DNA of 5,130 nt from assembly GCA_027041035.1 (NCBI GenBank), contig JALULB010000057.1, positions 1 through 5,130 of the forward strand, given 5' to 3'. The notes under the pieces are model-generated. The model was not told the DNA's origin and ran no database searches. It was given only the letters and a program-made list of their open reading frames with translations. The translations under genes and the position numbers were made by a program. Origin of the DNA: Sedimenticola sp. (GTDB lineage: Bacteria; Pseudomonadota; Gammaproteobacteria; Chromatiales; Chromatiaceae). Below, piece by piece: positions 1 through 5,130 of this stretch; within the stretch, counting starts at the first letter, position 1; each line of letters begins with the position of its first letter.

Positions 1-225
<225 letters not shown>

Positions 226-330
226 ATAACACCCAAACGTTTTGGCGTGTGGTCGAGCGAATGCAAATTATACGCTTATTACGATCAAACCGAATGCTGC
301 TTGCAGGCGAAGACCTGTAGGCCAACAGTT
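226..330 (+). other. 23S-5S internal transcribed spacer with processing-type hairpin
   Basis: This is transcribed spacer between the two rRNAs; no tRNA is visible in it. A hairpin sits directly after 23S: ACACCCAAA (229-237) pairs with TTTGGCGTGT (241-250), giving 9 pairs with C246 bulged and loop CGT. Such a hairpin just downstream of 23S is common in gammaproteobacterial rrn operons and probably takes part in pre-rRNA processing (inference). A weaker 5-bp stem, GCAGG/CCTGT, lies around 304-318. The reading frame open from 205 through this spacer into 5S is not a gene. Confidence 0.75.
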
Positions 331-450
331 TGCCTGGCGGCAATAGAGAGGCGGTACCACCCGATCCCATCCCGAACTCGGAAGTGAAACGCCTTATCGC
401 CGATGGTAGTGTGGGGTCTCCCCATGTGAGAGTAGGTCACCGCCAGGCTT
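331..450 (+). rRNA. rrf: 5S ribosomal RNA (complete)
   Basis: This is a full-length 5S rRNA of about 120 nt. The terminal helix I is visible: GCCTGGCGG (332-340) pairs perfectly with CCGCCAGGC (440-448). Conserved internal stretches follow the E. coli order: CCATCCCGAACTCGGAAGTGAAACGCC in the loop B/helix III region (about 367-393), then CGATGGTAGTGTGGGGTCTCCCCATG and GAGAGTAGG (about 401-436). It is the last RNA of the operon, with no distal tRNA between it and the terminator. Ends may differ by one or two bases from the mature RNA. Confidence 0.98.
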
Positions 451-457
451 TAATTTG

Positions 458-496
458 AAAACCCCTAGTGTTATAACGCTAGGGGTTTTTTTTTTT
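458..496 (+). terminator. Rho-independent terminator of the rRNA operon
   Basis: A 10-bp stem ACCCCTAGTG (461-470) / CGCTAGGGGT (477-486), with one T-G wobble and loop TTATAA, is followed by an unbroken run of 11 Ts (486-496). Three As (458-460) before the stem can pair with the first Ts, extending it to 13 bp. This is a textbook strong intrinsic terminator placed 8 nt after 5S. It should separate rRNA transcription from the protein genes that follow, although rRNA transcripts may read through in part. Confidence 0.97.
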
Positions 497-502
497 GGAA
501 TC

Positions 503-510
503 AAGGTGGT
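503..510 (+). promoter_or_regulatory. Shine-Dalgarno for the ATG at 518
   Basis: AAGGTGGT differs from the ideal AAGGAGGT at one base and ends 7 nt before ATG 518. It is the only good ribosome binding site between the terminator and the peptidase gene. It lies 45 nt upstream of the GTG at 556, too far to serve that start directly. This is why a small ORF at 518 is considered. Confidence 0.5.
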
Positions 511-517
511 GCGTGTT

Positions 518-562
518 ATGTTCGCTGGATTGCTTCCTGTGTTGGTGTTGCTGGGGTGGTAA
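518..562 (+). CDS. Possible 14-residue leader peptide overlapping the peptidase start
   Basis: The short frame ATG...TAA encodes MFAGLLPVLVLLGW, a wholly hydrophobic peptide with no charged residue. It has a good ribosome binding site (503-510). Its stop (TAA 560-562) overlaps the GTG start of the M61 peptidase (556-558), which has no Shine-Dalgarno of its own. The arrangement fits a leader that delivers ribosomes to the GTG by translational coupling (inference). Alternatives are chance, or a one-base deletion in the GGGG run 553-556. One extra G would fuse this frame to the peptidase and give a hydrophobic N-terminus, though without the positive residues or AxA site of a typical signal peptide. 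The sequence alone cannot decide. Confidence 0.35.
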   Translation: MFAGLLPVLVLLGW

Positions 563-2388
563 CTCCCGTTTCTTACGAGTTATCGTTGTTGAGTCCCGAT
601 GAACACCTATTCCAAGTGCGTGTCAGTATCAACAAGGGTTACGAAAGCTCCAGGCTGGTCGAGATGGCCGCATGGACCCCTGGTAGTTATATGGTTAGGG
701 ATTTTGCCCGTAACCTGATCGACATGCGGGCGACCTCTGGTGGTGATGATGTCGAGTTGCAGAAACTCGATAAGCAGACATGGTCTCTTCCGGCTTGCTC
801 CGCGCCCGTGGTGATTCGTTACTCGGTGTATGCATGGGATACTTCGGTACGCGCGGCCTATCTGGATCGTTATCGAGCTTATGTCAATGGAAGCAGTCTG
901 TTCCTGCGGGTTTGCGGATTGGAATCACAGCCGATTGCACTGGAGTTGCTGACGCCCCAGTCGGAGGGATTGGCTCGCTGGAGAGTGGCTACTTCCCTGC
1001 CTACCGATACCCCGCGGCAGTTTGGAGTGTATCGGGCGAGCGACTTTGATGATCTGGTAGACCATCCGATAGAGATGGGGGATCTGGATACACATGTTTT
1101 TTCGGTGAGTGGCATTGAGCATGCTTTGTCGCTATCCGGCAGCTATTGGATGGATCGCAGGCGAGTACTGAATGACCTCCAAGAGATTTGCGCGGAGCAC
1201 GTCGCGCTGTTCGGCGGCGAGTTGCCGGTGGATCGCTACCTGTTTTTGACCTGGGTCATTGGTGATGGATATGGCGGTTTGGAACATCGGGATAGTGCGA
1301 GTTTACAAGTGTCGCGGCGCGACCTCGCGGAATCACTGGCTGATTCGGCGAAGGACGGGTACATTCGCTTTCTGGGTTTGTGTAGCCATGAGTATTTCCA
1401 TCTATGGAATGTAAAACGGATCCGGCCTCGAGAGCTTTCGCTTTCACGTCAGCGCAGCGAGACTTACACCGAGCTGCTTTGGCTTTCCGAGGGGGTTACC
1501 TCGTATTATGACGACTTGGCTCTGGTACGCTCCAATCGGATTTCGTTGAATCATTATCTGGGTCTGTTGGCAAAAACGATTACCCGGGTGCATCGCGGTT
1601 CGAGCCGCTTTCGCCAATCCTTGGCTGAATCCAGCTTTTATGCATGGACTAAATTCTATAAACAGGACTCAAATGCCCCGAATTCGGTCGTCAGTTATTA
1701 CGCTAAAGGGGCGTTGATCGCTTTGATGCTCGACGATCAGATCCGCTTGGCCAGTGGAGAGAAGGCGTCACTGGATGACTTCATGCGCCTGCTTTGGGCT
1801 GAGTACGGTCGTGATGCCAGCGGAGTTACCGAAGAGGATGTGAAACGTACTTTGGTTCTCGTCGGGTTCTCGGATGTCGACGAATTTTTCTCTGCTTATA
1901 TCCATGGTAGAGCTGAACTTCCGCTGACGGAGCTTTTGTTACGGTACGGAATTGCTTTATCCTGGCGAGTTCAAACCGACAGCCGTGATTTTGGTGGCGA
2001 GGAAAAGTTTGCCTCTGCACTCGCGACCTCCGTGGGGATTGGTGGTATCGTGCGTGATTCCGCGATGGGACTGGAGGTCGTTCAGGTCTACGCGGGAGGA
2101 ACCTTGCAGGTATCGGGCATCGCTTCGGGAGATGTCATTGTTGCGATAGAAGGGTTGAAGGCGAGTGAAACGCTTTTATCGGACCAATTACAGATACGTC
2201 GTCCGGGGGATGTCATTCCAGTGCATCTTTTTCGCCGCGATGAGATGCGCGTACTGGATTTGGAATTTCTGCCTGCTGCCGCGGATACCTGTGTGTTGGC
2301 TCCACTCGACGATGAACGTTTGACGAAAGAGCAATACAGGCGCCGCAAAGCTTGGCTTGCCAGTGCGGGTAGATCTGATGCGAGATAG
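556..2388 (+). CDS. M61 family zinc metallopeptidase with C-terminal PDZ domain
   Basis: The 610-residue protein has the full architecture of peptidase family M61 (type: Sphingomonas glycyl aminopeptidase). An N-terminal beta-rich domain contains AAWTPGSYMVRDFARN (38-53), a family hallmark. The thermolysin-like catalytic domain has zinc-binding HEYFHLWNVKRIRP (His278, His282, catalytic Glu279) and third ligand Glu312 in WLSEGVTSYY (309-318). GGLEH (240-244) lies 34 residues before the zinc site, where M1 enzymes have their exopeptidase motif. A PDZ-like domain spans about 493-572 (SGIASGDVIVAIEG, ending in VHLFRRDEMRVLDLEF). All catalytic residues are present and length is normal. The GTG start gives the short N-terminus usual in the family; no other in-frame start lies between the terminator and 556. 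As drawn it has no signal peptide and should be cytoplasmic, unless the upstream hydrophobic frame belongs to it. It cuts peptides, possibly removing N-terminal Gly/Ala; the physiological substrate is unknown. It overlaps birA by 11 bases. Confidence 0.95.
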   Translation: MVTPVSYELSLLSPDEHLFQVRVSINKGYESSRLVEMAAWTPGSYMVRDFARNLIDMRATSGGDDVELQKLDKQTWSLPACSAPVVIRYSVYAWDTSVRAAYLDRYRAYVNGSSLFLRVCGLESQPIALELLTPQSEGLARWRVATSLPTDTPRQFGVYRASDFDDLVDHPIEMGDLDTHVFSVSGIEHALSLSGSYWMDRRRVLNDLQEICAEHVALFGGELPVDRYLFLTWVIGDGYGGLEHRDSASLQVSRRDLAESLADSAKDGYIRFLGLCSHEYFHLWNVKRIRPRELSLSRQRSETYTELLWLSEGVTSYYDDLALVRSNRISLNHYLGLLAKTITRVHRGSSRFRQSLAESSFYAWTKFYKQDSNAPNSVVSYYAKGALIALMLDDQIRLASGEKASLDDFMRLLWAEYGRDASGVTEEDVKRTLVLVGFSDVDEFFSAYIHGRAELPLTELLLRYGIALSWRVQTDSRDFGGEEKFASALATSVGIGGIVRDSAMGLEVVQVYAGGTLQVSGIASGDVIVAIEGLKASETLLSDQLQIRRPGDVIPVHLFRRDEMRVLDLEFLPAAADTCVLAPLDDERLTKEQYRRRKAWLASAGRSDAR

Positions 2389-3373
2389 ATGCGCCGTATT
2401 ATTAAGGGATCTGGCTGATGGGCGCTTCTGTTCAGGGGCATCGTTAGCGGCGCGCTATGGTATTTCGAGAACGACGATTGCGCAGTGTATTCGTCAGATC
2501 GAGGATAGCTTCAGAATCCATGTTCACAAGGTGCCGGGAAGAGGGTATCGCCTGACGGAGCCGGTGGATCTTCTCTTGCCCGACTCGATACATTCCAATC
2601 TATCCGCCGATGATCGAGCACGGCTGGCGGCGCTTGAAGTATATGATCATCTCGACTCGACAAACAGTTATCTTCTGTCGGGGCGGGTTTCCCTGGAAAA
2701 GCATTACCATGTTGTATTTGCCGAGGCTCAGACCGCAGGACGGGGCAGAAACGGGCGGGAATGGGTATCGCCATTCGGTCGAAATATTCTCATGTCTGTC
2801 GGCTGGCGTGTTGATTGTCCGATGCGTCGGCTTGGGGGGTTGAGCCTGGTCGTAGGCCTTGCTGTGGTTGAGGCGTTGGAAGCCTCGGGGTTTCCAGGGA
2901 TTGGTTTGAAGTGGCCGAACGATTTGTATTGGGAGGGGCGCAAACTGGGCGGGATTCTTGTCGAAGTCGCTGGAGAAGCCGATGGCCCGGTGAGTATCGT
3001 CGTCGGCATGGGCTTGAATTGTCACTTGGATTCGGCTCATGGGGGGGGGATTGGCCAGCCATTTGCATCACTGAAAGAATTACCCGGAACGGTCGATAGA
3101 AATCACATTGCGGCGGCCATCCTGTCTGCATTGTTTCGCGGGCTTCCCTTGTACATGGAGAGTGGGTTCGAGCGTTTTCGTGCCGAATGGCGGCGGCTCG
3201 ACATCTTGGCGGGACTCGAGGTCAATGTGCTTCGTGGAAAGGATAAAAGCACTGGCGTCTATCTTGGTGTCGATTCGACTGGCTCGGCACTCGTGAACTT
3301 CGGCGGACAGATTCACGCCCTTACGGGAGGTGAGATCAGCGTGCGCCGGAACACGGGCGCCTCTGGAGCTTAG
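2378..3373 (+). CDS. birA: Bifunctional biotin-[acetyl-CoA carboxylase] ligase / biotin repressor BirA
   Basis: This 331-residue protein makes biotinyl-5'-AMP from biotin and ATP and transfers biotin to a lysine of the acetyl-CoA carboxylase carrier protein. The N-terminal winged helix (about 15-60; helix-turn-helix SGASLAARYGISRTTIAQ, wing KVPGRGYRL 51-59) marks the group II type that can also repress biotin genes. Ligase signatures are intact: GRGRNGREWVSP (121-132; Arg124 matches E. coli Arg118), KWPND (178-182), KLGGILVE (189-196; Lys189 matches E. coli Lys183) and GMGLN (210-214). The C-terminal SH3-like domain is about 275-325. ATG 2378 is chosen because MRDRCAVLLRDLADGRF aligns with the E. 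coli start; TTG 2357 would add seven residues inside the peptidase gene without a ribosome site. The site for 2378 is weak, so coupling to the overlapping upstream gene is likely. Nine consecutive Gs (3041-3049) encode Gly222-224. Confidence 0.97.
   Translation: MRDRCAVLLRDLADGRFCSGASLAARYGISRTTIAQCIRQIEDSFRIHVHKVPGRGYRLTEPVDLLLPDSIHSNLSADDRARLAALEVYDHLDSTNSYLLSGRVSLEKHYHVVFAEAQTAGRGRNGREWVSPFGRNILMSVGWRVDCPMRRLGGLSLVVGLAVVEALEASGFPGIGLKWPNDLYWEGRKLGGILVEVAGEADGPVSIVVGMGLNCHLDSAHGGGIGQPFASLKELPGTVDRNHIAAAILSALFRGLPLYMESGFERFRAEWRRLDILAGLEVNVLRGKDKSTGVYLGVDSTGSALVNFGGQIHALTGGEISVRRNTGASGA
3365..3368 (+). promoter_or_regulatory. Shine-Dalgarno GGAG deciding the coaX TTG start
   Basis: GGAG lies inside the last birA codons and is followed by 7 bases before TTG 3376, which is ideal spacing. 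The next in-frame TTG (3385) would be 16 bases away and would shave three residues from the N-terminus, so 3376 is preferred. Confidence 0.7.
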
Positions 3374-3375
3374 CT

Positions 3376-4107
3376 TTGTCCCGGTTGCTTATCGATATTG
3401 GAAACACTCGGATCAAGCTTGCTTGTCAGGATGATGGCGATATTCGGTCACTGCCGTCTACTGAACGCTCAGACTGGGGGCATGAGCCGGCCATGCGGGT
3501 TTCTGCTGCCTGCGAGGGATTTCGCGAGGTACTTGTCGCGACGGTTTCCAGGCAGCGTGATGAGGAAATCATCCATTCGTTAGAGACTAATTGGGGAATC
3601 GAGCCGGCGATAATCGATACCTGTCGGCAATCTTCGTTGATCGACTGTGCCTATGAACGGGAATATGAACTTGGTGTTGATCGATGGCTTGCGATGATCG
3701 CGGCGCATAAACACTCGGAACAACCGGTGTGCGTGGTGGATGCCGGAACGGCGATCACGATAGATGCGGTGTCCTCTGGCGGTCGGCACCTCGGCGGTAT
3801 CATTCTGCCCGGGCTGGCGTTCATGATGAAGTATTTTCGGGATGATCTAGGTTTGAGTGTTCGCGAGATCTCGCCACGTTTTACTTTGGGTGCGTCCACT
3901 CAGCAGTGTATCGACGCCGGATTCAGTATGGCAATTCGCGCGGCGGTTCATACCGTCATGACGATGTTTCAATCGCCGCCGTGCGTCTGGGTAACGGGAG
4001 GCGATGGTGAGTACGTACGTCGGATTCTTCCCTTCGAGTCCCGTTTTGAGCCTCTATTGGTTTTGCAAGGGTTAGTGCTGGTTGGCGACGAGAGCGCCAC
4101 ATCATGA
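3376..4107 (+). CDS. coaX: Type III pantothenate kinase
   Basis: The 243-residue protein phosphorylates pantothenate to 4'-phosphopantothenate, the first step of CoA synthesis, in the cytoplasm. It belongs to the ASKHA (acetate/sugar kinase-Hsp70-actin) fold. The signatures are the phosphate-binding loop DIGNTRIK (7-14), ELGVDRW (98-104), VVDAGTAITID (120-130, with Asp122 and Asp130 in the metal and catalytic region), GGIILPGL (140-147), STQQCIDAG (174-182) and TGGDG (207-211). Length is normal for the family. Known type III enzymes need a monovalent cation (K+ or NH4+), have a high Km for ATP and are not inhibited by CoA. E. coli instead uses CoaA, also near birA, so this is non-homologous replacement at a comparable locus. 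The start is TTG, two bases after the birA stop, with GGAG at good spacing. The TGA stop overlaps the next gene as ATGA. Confidence 0.97.
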   Translation: MSRLLIDIGNTRIKLACQDDGDIRSLPSTERSDWGHEPAMRVSAACEGFREVLVATVSRQRDEEIIHSLETNWGIEPAIIDTCRQSSLIDCAYEREYELGVDRWLAMIAAHKHSEQPVCVVDAGTAITIDAVSSGGRHLGGIILPGLAFMMKYFRDDLGLSVREISPRFTLGASTQQCIDAGFSMAIRAAVHTVMTMFQSPPCVWVTGGDGEYVRRILPFESRFEPLLVLQGLVLVGDESATS

Positions 4108-4916
4108 GTTGGATGGTGGGTTTGCTGGCGTTGTTGAATGTGCTTGTATTCGGCTGGGGGATCACACGACCGACGCTGAACATGCATGATAGTGAGATTG
4201 GCGGTGCCTCGTTGTTGCTGGTTTCGGAGGTCAAGCGTCTTGGCGAATCCAATGTGGAGAGGATAGCCGCGCGGCCCAAGCAGGACTCCGAGCGGATGGT
4301 TGCAACAACGGTCTCGGATGGGCGGGCACCGGCTTCCCAGCGAGCTTCTCCTCCACTCCTGCCATCGGTGGCGACGGGATCCCCGATTTCTAAGACGCCT
4401 TCGATATTGCCGGGTGTTTCTCCGGGACTGCATTTCGCGGATACCCCTTGCAGAACATTGGGGCCATTTTCGACGCGGGATGAAGCTGGAGCGGTTGCCC
4501 GTCAAATGGCGGAAACGCATCTCGCGGCCAGTCAGCGGAGAACAACCCAGTCTGATTTGTCCGGTTATTGGGTGTTGATGCCTCCGCGTAAAACCGATGA
4601 CGAAGCATCGGACATGCTGATGGCGTTGAACAGGCAGGGTTTTGACGACGCTTGGCTGTTTCAGACGGGCGAACTCGCGAGAGCGATCTCCCTCGGGCTG
4701 TATTCACGCGTATCCAATGCCAAGCGCCGGGCTGAGCAGGTGAGAGCGGCAGGCTTCGATGTCTGGGTGAAGCCGCAGCAGCGGGACTTGGTCATGTATT
4801 GGCTCGACTATCGGTTGGAGCGAGGCCGCCGATTGGCGCCTGCGTTATTGTCACGCGCGAGGCGATTGGCGCGTCAGGTCAGAGAGTATCCACGTAGGTG
4901 TATTGGCGGGAACTAA
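4104..4916 (+). CDS. SPOR-domain inner-membrane protein
   Basis: The 270-residue protein has one N-terminal membrane anchor (about 3-20, WMVGLLALLNVLVFGWGI). A Pro/Ser/Ala-rich linker (about 50-110) follows, and then a C-terminal SPOR domain (about 153-225: SGYWVLMPP, then ISLGLYSRVSNAKRRAEQV and AAGFDVWVKP). SPOR domains bind septal peptidoglycan stripped of stem peptides, so an envelope or division role is likely; this member has no recognised specific function. A partial SPOR-like segment, CRTLGPFSTRDEAGAVARQM (116-135), comes before the full domain. The tail 227-270 is very basic (12 Arg). The only two cysteines, Cys116 and Cys266, are both predicted periplasmic and could form a disulfide (inference). 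ATG 4104 overlaps the coaX stop (ATGA). A SPOR protein after birA-coaX is a recurrent gammaproteobacterial arrangement (recalled, not checked). Confidence 0.88.
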   Translation: MSWMVGLLALLNVLVFGWGITRPTLNMHDSEIGGASLLLVSEVKRLGESNVERIAARPKQDSERMVATTVSDGRAPASQRASPPLLPSVATGSPISKTPSILPGVSPGLHFADTPCRTLGPFSTRDEAGAVARQMAETHLAASQRRTTQSDLSGYWVLMPPRKTDDEASDMLMALNRQGFDDAWLFQTGELARAISLGLYSRVSNAKRRAEQVRAAGFDVWVKPQQRDLVMYWLDYRLERGRRLAPALLSRARRLARQVREYPRRCIGGN

Positions 4917-4993
4917 GCCCGAAAACTCGTAACTACTCAGCTAACCGCTGAAATGCGCCAGCTCTGCGTTCAAAAATGGTCATTTACACTTGT

Positions 4994-5038
4994 AAACCGG
5001 CAATTGCTCCTGCATTGCCCTAGGAGCCTGCCGGGTTT
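4994..5038 (+). repeat. Strong nested hairpin after the SPOR gene
   Basis: AAACCGGCA (4994-5002) pairs with TGCCGGGTTT (5029-5038) with one bulged G. Inside it GCTCCT (5006-5011) pairs perfectly with AGGAGC (5022-5027), leaving a 10-nt loop. That gives 15 base pairs in all. An alternative, exclusive 6-bp stem GGCAAT (4999-5004)/ATTGCC (5014-5019) uses bases of both stems. The hairpin is followed by AACGCTG and not by Ts, so it is more likely a 3'-end stabilising structure or part of the repeat than an intrinsic terminator. Confidence 0.55.
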
Positions 5039-5081
5039 AACGCTGATCTACTGCGGAAAAGCCGGATTTGGTCCTATTTCC

Positions 5082-5126
5082 CGATCTTTCTCGTCAAATA
5101 GCGGTGCTATTCTCCTCAAAAGATCG
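5082..5126. repeat. 45-bp imperfect palindrome with embedded direct repeat
   Basis: Outer arms CGATCTTT (5082-5089) and AAAGATCG (5119-5126) pair over 8 bp. Inner arms AATAGC (5097-5102) and GCTATT (5106-5111) pair over 6 bp around GGT. Between the arms the two sides are CTCGTCA (5090-5096) and CTCCTCA (5112-5118), equal in length and differing at one base, so they are direct repeats that cannot pair. The overall symmetry suggests a mobile-repeat or protein-binding hairpin. Confidence 0.6.
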
Positions 5127-5130
5127 AAAA

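Larger units (their letters stand above)
4917..5130. repeat. Gene-free chain of hairpins, probable dispersed palindromic intergenic element
   Basis: I find no ORF, tRNA or rRNA here. The stretch is packed with inverted repeats: TCAGC/GCTGA (4937-4951); TTTAC-ACTT-GTAAA (4984-4997); a nested stem at 4994-5038; a small nested GGAAA..GGA/TCC..TTTCC (5055-5081); and a large imperfect palindrome at 5082-5126. Phrases such as GTAACTACTCAGC, CTGCGTTCAAAAATGGTCATTTAC and GTCAAATAGC...GCTATTCTCCTCAAA resemble repeats I remember between genes in gammaproteobacterial genomes. That resemblance is memory and was not searched. It may be non-autonomous REP/MITE-like DNA and may continue beyond the right edge. 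None of the stems has a T tract, so there is no clear intrinsic terminator for the operon. Confidence 0.5.

Noticed and set aside
494..521. Promoter TTTGGA - 16 bases - TTATGT behind the rRNA terminator
   Set aside because: Both boxes are poor, the -35 overlaps the T tract, and the start would fall within the only supported translation start region. It was kept only as a remark in a finding.
2357..2377. TTG start for birA seven codons upstream
   Set aside because: It has no ribosome site and adds residues not seen in the family; ATG 2378 fits the usual BirA N-terminus.
2088..2441. 117-residue reverse-strand frame
   Set aside because: It lies antisense to the PDZ domain and the birA start, both clearly coding on the plus strand; its composition is Ser/Arg-rich shadow sequence.
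2600..3040. 146-residue reverse-strand frame opposite birA
   Set aside because: It is antisense to the conserved ligase motifs and has no family features of its own.
3969..4520. 183-residue reverse-strand frame opposite coaX and the SPOR gene
   Set aside because: It is highly Arg/Pro/His-rich with no recognisable domain, and it is antisense to two well-supported genes joined by an ATGA overlap.
5087..5113. Promoter TTTCTC - 15 bases - TATTCT for a downstream gene
   Set aside because: Spacing is too short and the boxes are weak; both are explained better as parts of the palindrome at 5082-5126.
4917..5130. tRNA genes expected between the SPOR gene and tuf by analogy with other gammaproteobacteria
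   Set aside because: No cloverleaf, GTTCGAATC-type T-arm or acceptor stem pairing is present; if these tRNAs exist, they lie beyond the window.

Overview
The window carries the end of a ribosomal RNA operon followed by a compact block of four same-strand genes, and it most resembles a gammaproteobacterial chromosome. The support is the 5S and 23S sequence, which closely follows the E. coli pattern, and the gene set birA - coaX (type III pantothenate kinase) - SPOR-domain membrane protein, an order I know from Pseudomonas-like and sulfur-oxidising gammaproteobacteria. GC content looks moderate. I cannot name the genus.

Layout. Positions 1-225 are the last part of 23S rRNA. A roughly 105-base spacer with one processing-type hairpin follows, then a complete 120-nt 5S rRNA (331-450) and a very strong rho-independent terminator (458-496, 11 Ts). 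Only about 60 bases separate the T tract from the first large gene, and I see no convincing promoter there. A good Shine-Dalgarno at 503-510 precedes a possible 14-codon ORF (518-562). This ORF overlaps the GTG start of an M61-family (glycyl aminopeptidase type) zinc metallopeptidase with a C-terminal PDZ domain (556-2388).

The peptidase gene overlaps birA (2378-3373; biotin-protein ligase with N-terminal winged helix). birA is followed after 2 bases by coaX (3376-4107, TTG start), whose stop overlaps the ATG of a SPOR-domain inner-membrane protein gene (4104-4916) as ATGA. The overlaps and tight spacing point to one transcription unit with translational coupling. birA and coaX act in cofactor metabolism: biotin attachment to acetyl-CoA carboxylase, with biotin-operon repression likely, and the first step of CoA synthesis. 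The SPOR protein probably acts at the cell envelope or septum. The peptidase substrate is unknown.

The last 214 bases (4917-5130) hold no gene. They are a chain of hairpins that looks like a dispersed palindromic intergenic element and may continue past the window edge. Its most striking part is an imperfect palindrome at 5082-5126 whose internal loop is made of two nearly identical 7-mers.

Most of the window is ordinary housekeeping sequence. The points worth a second look are the small overlapping ORF before the peptidase, a run of nine Gs inside birA, and the palindromic tail element. I found no new defence, mobile or regulatory system.
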